From: an uncultured Candidatus Poseidoniales archaeon
GTDB lineage: Archaea; Thermoplasmatota; Poseidoniia; Poseidoniales; Thalassarchaeaceae
NCBI GenBank assembly: GCA_902573085.1
Contig: CACGHY010000006.1
Span: forward strand, 1 to 55,109
Direction of reading: 5' to 3'
DNA length: 55,109 bases
A program made the translations under genes and the position numbers. The stretch's first letter is position 1. Each line of letters begins with the position of its first letter. The notes under the pieces are model-generated. The model was not told the DNA's origin. It saw nothing but the letters and a program-made list of their open reading frames with translations, and did not search any database. This document shows, piece after piece, positions 33,313 to 42,485 of this stretch.

Positions 33313-33355
33313 TAAAAATACAGAAATAGATAAGCGAAAGTAGTGGCCCGAGGCT

Positions 33356-35674
33356 GTGGAAGGAGCGACCGACCCTTCTGTTTTGAAAGGAAGGCTGTAT
33401 TACAAGATAGGCCTCTTTGTCCACGACTACGCACGAGCGGTTTTGGTATGCTCTTTACTGCTCTGCGCCGGACTCGGGTACATGATTTCACTGGAGCCAC
33501 GCTACATCGAAGGATATGGCGAGGGGGATCTTGAGTCGGTTGATGGGTGGTCAGCAGCGGGAGAAGGATTCTCGGATCCTAACGAAACTGCCTTCGAGTC
33601 CTTCCACGTACTATTCCACCATCCTGGTCGCTCATATGACGACCCCGAAGTAGTGTCCGCCATTCAGTCGACTATCGAAGTACTTTCGACAAATGATGAT
33701 ATCGATCTGGATGTTCCTTGGGAGACCAACGAAGCAAATCGGTCTTCCCTTGTGAGCAGTGTTGATCCCTCGTGGTCCAGAGTCTACGTGAAGGTCAATA
33801 TGAACAGAGAGGATTCGAAAATCCTACTGAAGGAGATATACGAGGATATCGAGTTACCAGACAGCTCTCCCCAAGGTATGGAAAAGTACCTCACCGATAA
33901 TTTAGCAATTGACATTACTTTCGATTTAGTTCTGAAGGAAGAGCTCCTAAGGGCCGAGTTAATTTCTGCCCCTCTGACAATACTAATTCTGTTGTTTGTT
34001 TTCGGTACTGTTGTATCGGCAAGCCTACCGGCATTGTCAGGAATCTACACTGTTATAGCCGCGGTTGGTATTATTCATGGGCTCACATACATCGTTGACG
34101 ATCTAACTGTTTATGCTGTCAATATCGTTTCCTTACTGGGTATCGGGCTCAGCGTTGACTATTCCTTGTTCATAGTGAATCGATTTAGAGAGGAGTTGGG
34201 GAGAGGGCATGACAAGAGGACTGCGATTGCGATGACCAGCGCTACCGCTGGTAGAGCAATTCTGTTCTCAGGCCTGACAGTAGTCGCAGGCCTAACCGGC
34301 ATGCTATTCTTCGAAAATACGGGATTGCCATCGCTGGGATGGGGCGGGATTTGTGCTACTCTAGTAGCTCTTACATCGTCGGTAATACTCCTTCCATCGA
34401 TATTGGCAATACTCGGAGACAGAATTAACTCTGGCAGAGTTCCATTGGGCCTCAGCACAGAGGTGGCGGATGATGGTTTCTGGTATGATTTGGCTAAGAG
34501 GGTTATGAGCAAGCCCCTTTCGTTTCTGGCCCCCTCCGTGCTTGTGGCGGGAGCACCGTTCCTTCAGGCCGAATGGGGCATTACCTCTTGGAAAGCATTG
34601 AGCCCCGATAATGAAGCTCGGAGCGGTATGGAACTGACGGACGAAAACTGGCCTCAGGAGGTCTCCAATACCGCTCTTGTTGTTTACGAAATCCAGGAAG
34701 GAACAGATGTATTCTCAGAGGAAAATATCAGAAGTCTCCACGCCTTTTCCAAGGAAATGCTGTCGATTGAAGGTGCTAGTTTTGTGTTTAACTACGCTCA
34801 CTTCAACGCGACCTGGACCGAGGACGAGGTTGTTGAATTCTGGGACGATTCGGATGATGGCGAGTTGTCGCCATCAGAGGCTGAGGCCTTGAGATTGGAA
34901 AGGGGATTTTATGCTGATTCATCGGTTGGGGACGGCGTAGTTCTCATTCAAGTCGCGATTGAAGGGGACCAGAGCAGTGCGGCATCTAGAAAGGTGGTGA
35001 GGGAAATCCGGGACCTTGATTCGAAAAATGAGCAGTTCGGGGGTAGCTCGGAGGTCAATGTGGCAGGTTTTGCCGCCTACAACCAAGATGTCCTAGATGC
35101 TGTAAAGGAGAACTTACCGATCGCGTTGGCGTTCATTCTGACCTCGAGCTATGTGCTAATTTTCCTACAGGTGAGATCAGTTATTCTGCCCCTGAAGGCT
35201 CTAATCATGAACATACTATCCGTCAGTGCCTCATTCGGAATACTCGTATGGGTTTTCCAGGAAGGGAATGGAGCAGAGTTGCTCAATTTCACCCCCCAGC
35301 CGATAGACCCAACCACTCCTGTGATGATTTTTGCTATTTTGTTTGGGCTTAGCATGGACTACGAAGTGTTAATGCTCTCCAGAATCCATGAGGAATGGGA
35401 AAGAACTGAGGACAACACATTGGCCGTGGCCACAGGACTGCAGAAGAGCGGTCGAATAATTACATCCGCCGCTCTTGTGATGGTAACTGTGTTCTCAGCC
35501 TTTGGGTTCTCTTCTGTATCGCTCATGATGCAGTTCGGGTTCATGTTGGCCTTGGGAGTGGCTGTCGATGCTACGATAGTTAGGGCACTAGTTGTCCCGT
35601 CAACAATGAGGCTGATGGGGGACTTGAATTGGTGGGCGCCCAGTTGGATGTCTGGCAGAACTGACTCAGAATGA
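33356..35674 (+). CDS. RND-superfamily (MMPL/HAE3-like) transporter
   Basis: This 772-residue membrane protein has a repeated layout: one N-terminal helix (about 27-47), a large extracytoplasmic domain, about five helices, then the same again. The repeat halves carry the core motifs IGLSVDYSLFIVNRFREE (about 262-279) and LFGLSMDYEVLMLSRIHEEW (about 662-681), with acidic residues typical of the proton-driven MMPL/SSD group of archaeal 'RND' exporters. Such proteins move lipids or hydrophobic molecules. The substrate is unknown. A GTG at 33356 starts the protein. It may be co-transcribed with the epimerase gene after it. Confidence 0.9.
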   Translation: MEGATDPSVLKGRLYYKIGLFVHDYARAVLVCSLLLCAGLGYMISLEPRYIEGYGEGDLESVDGWSAAGEGFSDPNETAFESFHVLFHHPGRSYDDPEVVSAIQSTIEVLSTNDDIDLDVPWETNEANRSSLVSSVDPSWSRVYVKVNMNREDSKILLKEIYEDIELPDSSPQGMEKYLTDNLAIDITFDLVLKEELLRAELISAPLTILILLFVFGTVVSASLPALSGIYTVIAAVGIIHGLTYIVDDLTVYAVNIVSLLGIGLSVDYSLFIVNRFREELGRGHDKRTAIAMTSATAGRAILFSGLTVVAGLTGMLFFENTGLPSLGWGGICATLVALTSSVILLPSILAILGDRINSGRVPLGLSTEVADDGFWYDLAKRVMSKPLSFLAPSVLVAGAPFLQAEWGITSWKALSPDNEARSGMELTDENWPQEVSNTALVVYEIQEGTDVFSEENIRSLHAFSKEMLSIEGASFVFNYAHFNATWTEDEVVEFWDDSDDGELSPSEAEALRLERGFYADSSVGDGVVLIQVAIEGDQSSAASRKVVREIRDLDSKNEQFGGSSEVNVAGFAAYNQDVLDAVKENLPIALAFILTSSYVLIFLQVRSVILPLKALIMNILSVSASFGILVWVFQEGNGAELLNFTPQPIDPTTPVMIFAILFGLSMDYEVLMLSRIHEEWERTEDNTLAVATGLQKSGRIITSAALVMVTVFSAFGFSSVSLMMQFGFMLALGVAVDATIVRALVVPSTMRLMGDLNWWAPSWMSGRTDSE

Positions 35675-35714
35675 TGGGCGATAGTCTCTTTTCAGCGAAG
35701 GCTTTCGTGAGTCC

Positions 35715-36731
35715 ATGACGGTGCTGATTACCGGTGCTAGTGGTTTCATAGGTAGTCACATAGTTGCTAACCTGCTATCCAAAGGTGCACATGTCAGAGC
35801 GACGGTAACGGACTCTTCGGATCCTGAAAGGGTCGATCATCTGCTATCTCTGCCTGTTGCTGATGGGGGGAGCTTGGATATCATTGAGATGGATCTTCTA
35901 GATGCTGAATCGGTACAAAAAGCCGTGGCCGGTTGCGAATCTGTGATTCACACTGCGGCAGTTGTCGTCCTGAAGTCTAAGCGGGCGCAGGAGAAGATTG
36001 TCGATCCGAGTGTGGTGGGAACAAAAAACGTGCTTGATGCAATAGATTCATCTGGAACGGTTAGATGTTTGATTCACACCTCCTCAACTGCAGCGATCAG
36101 GCCGTCTTCATGGGAGGACGGTCAAACCCTTACCACCGATACTTGGGCAGAGGACGCGACGATAGAGGAGAACCCGTATGGTCTGGCGAAATACACTGCG
36201 GAAAAACTGGTAAGAGACTGGCACTCTAAGCTGAATAAATCTTTCAGGATGGTGACAATCAACCCCTGTGTGGTTCTAGGCCCCCCTCTGTCGAAGAGGC
36301 ACCTGAATGGCAGTCCGTCTTTCCTGATGATGCTACTCAGAAGGGAAATACCCTTTGTAATCCCAATGCACATCAGCATCGTGGACGTGAGAGACGTAGC
36401 GGAGGCTCATGTTAGGGCCATGACCCAGGGGGAGAACGCCGGGAGGTATCTAGTGGTTTCAGGTCAGATGTGGTGGAAGGACATCTCGAGAGCTATAAAA
36501 TCCGAGAATCCATCTCTGAGGGTACCCACACGTCAGATTCCTTACTTCCTCTCCCTCATTGTGTCTATCTTCCATCCACGGGTGAGTCTCTCCTGGGCAA
36601 GGATGCACTTGGGTAAGAGGCTCTTCTGGGATGCTTCCCCTGCCCAGAGAGATCTTGGGATGGAGTGGAAGAGTCCAAGAGACTCGGTACTTGACACCAT
36701 ACCCCCTATTCTGGATAACGGCTGGAGGTGA
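35715..36731 (+). CDS. NAD(P)-dependent epimerase/dehydratase (extended SDR)
   Basis: This 338-residue protein of the extended short-chain dehydrogenase family has the cofactor loop VLITGASGFIGSHIVANLL (residues 3-21), DLLDAESVQKAVAGCESVIHTAA, and the catalytic YxxxK in ENPYGLAKYTAEKLV (about 153-167). The pattern resembles dihydroflavonol/cinnamoyl-CoA-type reductases and 3-beta-HSD-like enzymes, often acting on lipids or isoprenoids. The exact substrate is unknown. The C-terminal region has a hydrophobic stretch (FLSLIVSIFHP). It converges on the subtilase gene with 7 bases between. Confidence 0.85.
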   Translation: MTVLITGASGFIGSHIVANLLSKGAHVRATVTDSSDPERVDHLLSLPVADGGSLDIIEMDLLDAESVQKAVAGCESVIHTAAVVVLKSKRAQEKIVDPSVVGTKNVLDAIDSSGTVRCLIHTSSTAAIRPSSWEDGQTLTTDTWAEDATIEENPYGLAKYTAEKLVRDWHSKLNKSFRMVTINPCVVLGPPLSKRHLNGSPSFLMMLLRREIPFVIPMHISIVDVRDVAEAHVRAMTQGENAGRYLVVSGQMWWKDISRAIKSENPSLRVPTRQIPYFLSLIVSIFHPRVSLSWARMHLGKRLFWDASPAQRDLGMEWKSPRDSVLDTIPPILDNGWR

Positions 36732-36738
36732 TATCTCC

Positions 36739-39210
36739 TTACTGTTCTTGAGCCTCGTCTTCGGGGCTATCGTCCAGGTAGCTTGCCCGTTCTCTCATCC
36801 AGAATAGATACCCCAAGAATATTGTCAGGATTATCACAGAGGCGCCGAAAAAGGCTAGCGGAAAGAGAGTGGATGTGGCCTTAGCGAACAGCGCTGGTTG
36901 CTCTTCGTATTCGGGAATCAGGCTCTCGTCATAGACGGGCCTCACCATCAGGAGATCGAAAGATGATTCCGGATCATACAGATCGGATGGCTGGGCTGGG
37001 TCTAAATCTGAATATCCGTCATACCTAAGCGGGACTTCGACCGTCTGCTGCTCTGACACGTCCAAGGTTAGCAGGACGTCGAAAGTGTACGGGACTCGAG
37101 GTTCCATGAACTCAGAGCCAGATATTATTCCAGTTACAGGTAGGGAAATTGCTGTCCCTGTGACGTCGAACTCAGTCCACTCGCCCCAGTGTTCGGGTTC
37201 GACGTCCAGTGCTATGTAGATGGTGTCGCCGACCACGGTCCCCTGTCCCTGTGCATCGTCATTGCCATCAGACCCTAGGTCCACGTTTGGTCTGATTTGG
37301 GCAATTTGAGCAGTGTTAGAGTCCCAATCCAGGGAACTGAATGCTATTTGCATCTCATAGGTTCCGTTCGGTACCCAAACGTAGTGCCTGTCTTCTGTTG
37401 CATAAGTTCCGAAGGTGCTAGAAGGACCGTTGTTGAAGTGGCTCCATTCTCCCTTCCATGCGTGCCTGAGCTGGTCTGTCTTCAGTGGGAGCTCCCTCGT
37501 ATCCATTATTTTCTCGAAGTGTTTGTATGCATCCCAGACCGTAACCTGGGGATAGTCCAGGAAACCGTCCTCGTCGGGGTCTCGCATTACTTGCAATGTC
37601 CGAGATAGGGCTAATGCTCTGTCAGTGTCGACCAGCCCATGGCCTACCCTCCAATCATGGCACCTATTGGTCTCATCTGAGATGTAGCATTCCTCTGGGA
37701 TATCATCGCAGGGATCGTCGTCATTGCCCTCTTCACAAGAGTTCCTCAGAAGATCATAGTGAGAAGTCAGTTCCAAAATCAGCTCTATCTCGTGCACCCT
37801 AGATTCGTTCCTATCTTCCCAGTCGTCGAACTGGATTCCCTTTGCGGTCTCGTTGAAATACAGACTCTCGAGGTGATCATGGTCCTCGGTTTGGTAGTCT
37901 GCGGCCCCTAGAGATGGTGCGGCTGCCAGCAAGAGTGTGGCTATTCCCCCTATGTGCGGTGTAGCCATGCTTGTTCCCGAAATAGCCATGTAATACAGAT
38001 CCCCTTGGGTTCTCGTAGATGCATCGATTGCGGTGGCTCTTGGAGCAGTGGCCCATATGTTCCTACCTGGTGCTCCGATATCCGGCCAAGTGTGCTGTTG
38101 GGTTGACCACCCTCTGCTAGAGAAGGAGGTGACGGCATTTCCCTCGTGTACTAACGCAGCAACCGAAATTGCCGAGGGTGTGTTTGCATACATGTTGGTC
38201 CTGAGATCGCTTTCTGACTCTCCCCCACTACCGCCGCTGTTGGAAGCTGCGAAGATTACAGCTACATCGTTGTCATAGGTCAGCATATCGGTTAGTACCG
38301 TGACTGCGTTTGAGGGATTATAATCGCCGTTTGTACCCCAAGAGTTTGACACCACTCGGATATTGAAATCATTCAGTCCTGGCCTACTATGTTCGTAAGT
38401 CCATTCTAGGCCTTCCACTGCAGCAAAGATGGATGCCCCATCACCTGTTCCTAATGCAACTATTGTCGCTCCCTTCGCTGTTCCGAGGCGCCTGCCCCCA
38501 GAAGCATCGCCGTTTCCTGCGATAGTTCCCCCGACATGTGTCCCATGACCGCTAGATGTGTCGGAGTTGCAATTCGGAGCGTCTACCCACGCCACTCCAG
38601 TCCACTTGGCTGACCATATCAGTTTCTCGCCACTCCAAGGCTCTCCACAGTCGAAGTCCGGATGTTCTCCATCTATCCCGGTATCTAGATCGACCGCAGT
38701 AGCGCCTTTTCCGTCATACTCTGAAAGTGAGAGGTCGCTTTCAGTCTTCAACACCCCGTCGGTTCCAATAATTGCCCGGTGCCAGGCCAAACTAGCGTTT
38801 ACCCACCTTACAGTCTCGTGCATCATTGATTCATAGTCATCCTGATCGCCTGGTAGGTAGAAATGCTCGATTGGGACGTTTGCCTCCATATGACTGACGT
38901 AAGACTTTGTTGAGAGTTCTGAGATTTCTTCGCTAGTGCCAGAGATCAGGGCACCATGCAAGACGCTCATCCTAGAGATGACTTCCGCACCCGTGGATTC
39001 AACACTATCCCATGTCAGTTCGTTTGGTGAATCATAGAATTGCACTATGGCCTCAATCCTGCCTTCAGAATCGAGTACTGATACCAATTCAGAGGTCATC
39101 TTCGATGTATCTATTGTCCGTGATTGCTCAATCACCCCTACTGATCCAGGAGCGCTGAGTACCAGTAAAACGAGAAAAAGGGGGATGCATCTCACAATGC
39201 CCCCGTTCAT
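36739..39210 (-). CDS. Secreted, membrane-anchored subtilisin-like (S8) protease
   Basis: This 823-residue protein has a signal peptide (about 1-25), an inhibitor-like propeptide (to about 115) and a subtilisin catalytic domain with Asp176 in AVDLDTGIDG, His222 in GHGTHVGGTIAG and Ser414 in SGTSMATPHIGG. A C-terminal beta-rich region (about 560-760) follows, and a membrane helix near 775-800 before a short charged tail. The triad looks complete. It should act outside the cell as an anchored endopeptidase, for peptide nutrition or processing of surface proteins. ATG 39210 is preferred over a TTG six codons upstream. It is divergent from the BNR lipoprotein gene. Confidence 0.93.
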   Translation of the reverse strand: MNGGIVRCIPLFLVLLVLSAPGSVGVIEQSRTIDTSKMTSELVSVLDSEGRIEAIVQFYDSPNELTWDSVESTGAEVISRMSVLHGALISGTSEEISELSTKSYVSHMEANVPIEHFYLPGDQDDYESMMHETVRWVNASLAWHRAIIGTDGVLKTESDLSLSEYDGKGATAVDLDTGIDGEHPDFDCGEPWSGEKLIWSAKWTGVAWVDAPNCNSDTSSGHGTHVGGTIAGNGDASGGRRLGTAKGATIVALGTGDGASIFAAVEGLEWTYEHSRPGLNDFNIRVVSNSWGTNGDYNPSNAVTVLTDMLTYDNDVAVIFAASNSGGSGGESESDLRTNMYANTPSAISVAALVHEGNAVTSFSSRGWSTQQHTWPDIGAPGRNIWATAPRATAIDASTRTQGDLYYMAISGTSMATPHIGGIATLLLAAAPSLGAADYQTEDHDHLESLYFNETAKGIQFDDWEDRNESRVHEIELILELTSHYDLLRNSCEEGNDDDPCDDIPEECYISDETNRCHDWRVGHGLVDTDRALALSRTLQVMRDPDEDGFLDYPQVTVWDAYKHFEKIMDTRELPLKTDQLRHAWKGEWSHFNNGPSSTFGTYATEDRHYVWVPNGTYEMQIAFSSLDWDSNTAQIAQIRPNVDLGSDGNDDAQGQGTVVGDTIYIALDVEPEHWGEWTEFDVTGTAISLPVTGIISGSEFMEPRVPYTFDVLLTLDVSEQQTVEVPLRYDGYSDLDPAQPSDLYDPESSFDLLMVRPVYDESLIPEYEEQPALFAKATSTLFPLAFFGASVIILTIFLGYLFWMRERASYLDDSPEDEAQEQ

Positions 39211-39316
39211 GCGGTGTGATTTCAACAAACCCCCTTGTCGGTTCTCAATTTCTTCAGAATATCATGGATACCTATAATCCGGTCAACTGATGTAGGGTAG
39301 ACTAGGCCGGTGGAGC

Positions 39317-40777
39317 GTGCGTGCAGTCGCTCTCAGCATTGTTTGTCTCCTGATCATGGCCTCCCTGGGAGGTTGTTTCGGCGAGGATGAGGAGGTTGTT
39401 GAGGAAATCAATATATTTGGCTCCCTGTGCTCAGAAAACGGAGGATCCATCAGCAACACAACATGGTACCACTACGGTAACTCGACAGATGCCACGAAGG
39501 TCTCTGACCTATTCAACGGAACCTCCGTGTTAGTCGGGGATAACGCGCCAGTGTGTGCAATCGGTACATATTACGGCATTGGGATGACGACATTCGAGCC
39601 AACTATCGGAGTCACTTCTCTGGACAATCTATACATGACTAGCTGGGGGAACGGACCGGCTGGATCAACCGCGATAGTCAGGTGCTCCGGTCTGATTGGT
39701 ATGGCGAATTTGAGCGATTACTCTTGTGAGGACGTCTACAGCGCCCTTTTGCCCGTTCCAAACAGCAACGACCCTTATGTGTACGTAGACCCCTGGACTG
39801 ATCGAATTATGAAGTTCGATATGCACGCCTTGTTAGGGATGACCGTAGAATGGTCTGACAATGAGGGGCAGAGCTGGATTGGGCCTTCTGTGGCTACGGG
39901 ATGGTCCGTACAGGATCACCAAACTATAGCTTCCTCTCCATATCCAGCAGCCTTTCACCAAACCACATGGGTGTTCTGCGTAAATGGCAACTACCCCTAC
40001 CCTGTTTGCTCTGCTAGCAACGATGGTGGTCTTACTTGGGGCCCAGAATTGCCGGGAACACCCTCGGGCTGCGAGAGCGGCGGGCTCACTGGACATATCA
40101 CTGGTAGTGAAAATGGGAACTTCTACAGAGGCAACAGGGGGTGCAACGGGGGCGAGGGGTACTCCATTTACAGAAGCACTAATGGAGGCCTGACTTGGAC
40201 AGAGCACCCTCTTCCCACTGAGACCAGCGGAACAGCGGAGACTTGGAACTTCGAGGAGGCTCAGGTGGCCACCGACTCAGAGGACAACGTCCACGCGTTC
40301 TGGATGGGTTTTGACAACATGCCATACTACTCCTATTCATTGAACGAGGGAGATACTTGGAGCTCCCCAATCATGATAGCGCCTCCAATTGGCCTGAACG
40401 GAACAGGCTTCCCGGTGATTGCCGCGGGAAGTGCGGGCAAGGTCGCCTTGGCTTATTTAGGAGACTCAGGGGGGGACACTTGGAACGGTTACATCACAGT
40501 GATTACTGACGCGTTCAGTGATGTTCCATTGCTCACCACCGTTCAGGTAAACGGATGGGAGGACCCATTGGATACCTCATCGGGATGCGGTTACAACAGG
40601 TGTGGTGGCTTCGGAGACTTCAATGACATAGCAATCGATCAGTATGGAAGAGTCTGGTTTGGGCATGCCCACAATGTTGGAGGGGAAATCGGAATCTACG
40701 GAACCATGGCAATAGGGCCCACCCTCAGAGACGAGCCCCTGGCCCCCATGCCTATGGGTGGACCAATTACCCTGTAG
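39317..40777 (+). CDS. Lipoprotein with BNR/Asp-box repeats (sialidase-like beta-propeller)
   Basis: This 486-residue exported lipoprotein has a signal peptide with lipobox LGGC (lipid-modified Cys20), an acidic linker, then a probable six-bladed propeller marked by Asp-box repeats. These read SDNEGQSWIGP (about 180-190), SNDGGLTWGP (233-242), STNGGLTWTE (287-296) and SLNEGDTWSS (341-350). The fold is that of sialidases and related carbohydrate-binding proteins; I cannot place a full sialidase active site, so it may bind rather than cut glycans. Start GTG 39317. The Vsr gene follows 11 bases after its stop. Confidence 0.82.
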   Translation: MRAVALSIVCLLIMASLGGCFGEDEEVVEEINIFGSLCSENGGSISNTTWYHYGNSTDATKVSDLFNGTSVLVGDNAPVCAIGTYYGIGMTTFEPTIGVTSLDNLYMTSWGNGPAGSTAIVRCSGLIGMANLSDYSCEDVYSALLPVPNSNDPYVYVDPWTDRIMKFDMHALLGMTVEWSDNEGQSWIGPSVATGWSVQDHQTIASSPYPAAFHQTTWVFCVNGNYPYPVCSASNDGGLTWGPELPGTPSGCESGGLTGHITGSENGNFYRGNRGCNGGEGYSIYRSTNGGLTWTEHPLPTETSGTAETWNFEEAQVATDSEDNVHAFWMGFDNMPYYSYSLNEGDTWSSPIMIAPPIGLNGTGFPVIAAGSAGKVALAYLGDSGGDTWNGYITVITDAFSDVPLLTTVQVNGWEDPLDTSSGCGYNRCGGFGDFNDIAIDQYGRVWFGHAHNVGGEIGIYGTMAIGPTLRDEPLAPMPMGGPITL

Positions 40778-40788
40778 GACGTGAGTTG

Positions 40789-41217
40789 ATGACTCTAGAG
40801 GTCCCTCCTGCATCGTCACCGGCCGTTCACAATGTGATGAGGGCAAACAAATCTACGGACACCAAGCCTGAGCTGATAGTCAGGAGGTTCCTTAGAAACT
40901 CTGGTTTTCCCGGTTATCGTCTCCACTGGAGGATAGATGGAGAAGACGGGCGATACATCTGTCGCCCGGATATCGCCTTTCCGGGGAGGAAGTTGGCAAT
41001 CTTCGTCCATGGTTGCTTCTGGCATCGTTGTCCCACATGCAACCTGAGTCTCCCGAAATCAAACACAGACTATTGGAGCCAGAAGTTCCGAAAGAACGTG
41101 GAGAGAGATAAGAGGAAGGAGGAGGCGTTGCTTGAATTCGGATGGAGTGTGTACACAATCTGGGAGTGCGAAATAGAAGCTGGGGCTTCCGGTCTTCTTC
41201 GGATTCTGACCATTTAG
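40789..41217 (+). CDS. vsr: Very short patch repair (Vsr-like) endonuclease
   Basis: This 142-residue protein matches the Vsr nicking endonuclease that starts repair of T:G mismatches left by 5-methylcytosine deamination. It has the N-terminal STDTKPELIVRRFLRNSGF, the catalytic Asp61 in CRPDIAFPGRK, and His74/His79 in FVHGCFWHRCPTC with the spacing seen in E. coli Vsr (Asp51, His64, His69). The C terminus holds YTIWECEIE. In bacteria vsr is next to a dcm-type cytosine methylase; none is in this window. The ATG at 40789 is used; a TTG precedes it. It is co-directional with the BNR lipoprotein and the UbiB-like kinase. Confidence 0.9.
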   Translation: MTLEVPPASSPAVHNVMRANKSTDTKPELIVRRFLRNSGFPGYRLHWRIDGEDGRYICRPDIAFPGRKLAIFVHGCFWHRCPTCNLSLPKSNTDYWSQKFRKNVERDKRKEEALLEFGWSVYTIWECEIEAGASGLLRILTI

Positions 41218-41258
41218 CGCATACAGCATTTGAAAGGGGAGAAGGTCACCGGAAGTGC

Positions 41259-42485
41259 GTGCGACTTCTTACTTTCCTCAGATTCTACAGAGAGATTCGA
41301 AAGGATGGCCCTGCCGACTTGGATTGGATACAGAAGCAGGGCCTTCTAGCAGTGAAGCTGTCCCAAATCTTTGCTCTCAGACCAGACATGCTTAGCATTG
41401 AGAAATGCAGACAGTTACAAAAGATGTACAGGAACGCATCGACCATCCCCTCGGAGGACGTCGAGCGGATTCTCAAAGAGAAGGCTCCTAGCGGCTTCTA
41501 CGACTCGATTGCTTGGTTCGACGAGGAGCCGTTGGCTGCTGCTTCGGTAGGCCAGGTACACAGAGCGACGCTGACCAACGGAGAGGAGGTCGTAATCAAG
41601 GTGGTCAAGGCGGATCATAAGGAGAGGTTCCACAAGGATGTGAAGAGGATGATGAGGATGATGAGGCTGGCCATTTCACTGTCCCCAAAACTCAGGCGGG
41701 TGGGGAACCCGCTGGCACTTCTCAGACACGTTGAGGATTACACCACTAGAGAGTTGGACCTACGCAACGAAATCAAGGGAGGAGCAGATTTGGAGTCAAT
41801 ACAAGAGGAGTTGTCTGAGGATTTCCCAATGCCCAAGCTTAGATTCCCGAAGTACTACCCCGAGATGTCTAACGAACATGTCTTGGTATCGGAGTTTGTC
41901 AAAGGCAAGACCCTGGAGGAATGCATCAATGACGAAAGCCTTCCATGGGATTACTTAATCGAATTATTCAGGATACACGGCGCCTACATGTTCGGAGTTG
42001 GGACATTCCACGGAGATCTCCATCCAGGCAACTGTATTGTCGACCAGGATGGAAACTTTGTTTTCATAGATAACGGCGCGATATGTGACGCTCCTCGGAA
42101 TGTAAGCCTGTCACTATTCAACTTCTTCGAGGAATTGTCAAAAAGCAATCACGACGCTGCTTTCGAGGCTCTGTTGGCCATAGCAGGACAGAGGCCCTCA
42201 GATGACAGAGTGGAGAAGTTCAAGAGCAGGATGCAGGAAATCTACGAAGGGTTCGGAGAAAAGAGCGTTGGCGAGCAGAGCCTGACTGATATAATGATGA
42301 AAACAGTCAGGACCGCAGTAGAGGACGCGGGCGCTGACTTCGGGGAAGAGGGCTTTCCAATCATTCGGTCTCTAATGTACATGGACGGCTTAGTAATCAG
42401 AACCCATCCAGAGGTCAAGTTGATTGCGGAGATGGGCCCGTCATTGGCTGAGTTCAGAGAGGGTCTGGACATGGAGTGGTACTAA
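41259..42485 (+). CDS. ABC1/UbiB (ADCK)-like atypical kinase
   Basis: This 408-residue protein of the UbiB/ABC1 family of kinase-like ATPases works with quinone and other isoprenoid lipid synthesis in known cases. Motifs are VKLSQIFALRPDML (about residues 33-46; the usual form is KxGQ, here KLSQ with Ser for Gly), AAASVGQVHRAT, VVIKVVKADH, the catalytic loop FHGDLHPGNCIV (about 251-262) and FIDNGAICD in place of DFG. The GTG at 41259 gives the best N terminus. Its stop overlaps the start of crtI (TAATG), strong evidence for one operon. Confidence 0.85.
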   Translation: MRLLTFLRFYREIRKDGPADLDWIQKQGLLAVKLSQIFALRPDMLSIEKCRQLQKMYRNASTIPSEDVERILKEKAPSGFYDSIAWFDEEPLAAASVGQVHRATLTNGEEVVIKVVKADHKERFHKDVKRMMRMMRLAISLSPKLRRVGNPLALLRHVEDYTTRELDLRNEIKGGADLESIQEELSEDFPMPKLRFPKYYPEMSNEHVLVSEFVKGKTLEECINDESLPWDYLIELFRIHGAYMFGVGTFHGDLHPGNCIVDQDGNFVFIDNGAICDAPRNVSLSLFNFFEELSKSNHDAAFEALLAIAGQRPSDDRVEKFKSRMQEIYEGFGEKSVGEQSLTDIMMKTVRTAVEDAGADFGEEGFPIIRSLMYMDGLVIRTHPEVKLIAEMGPSLAEFREGLDMEWY

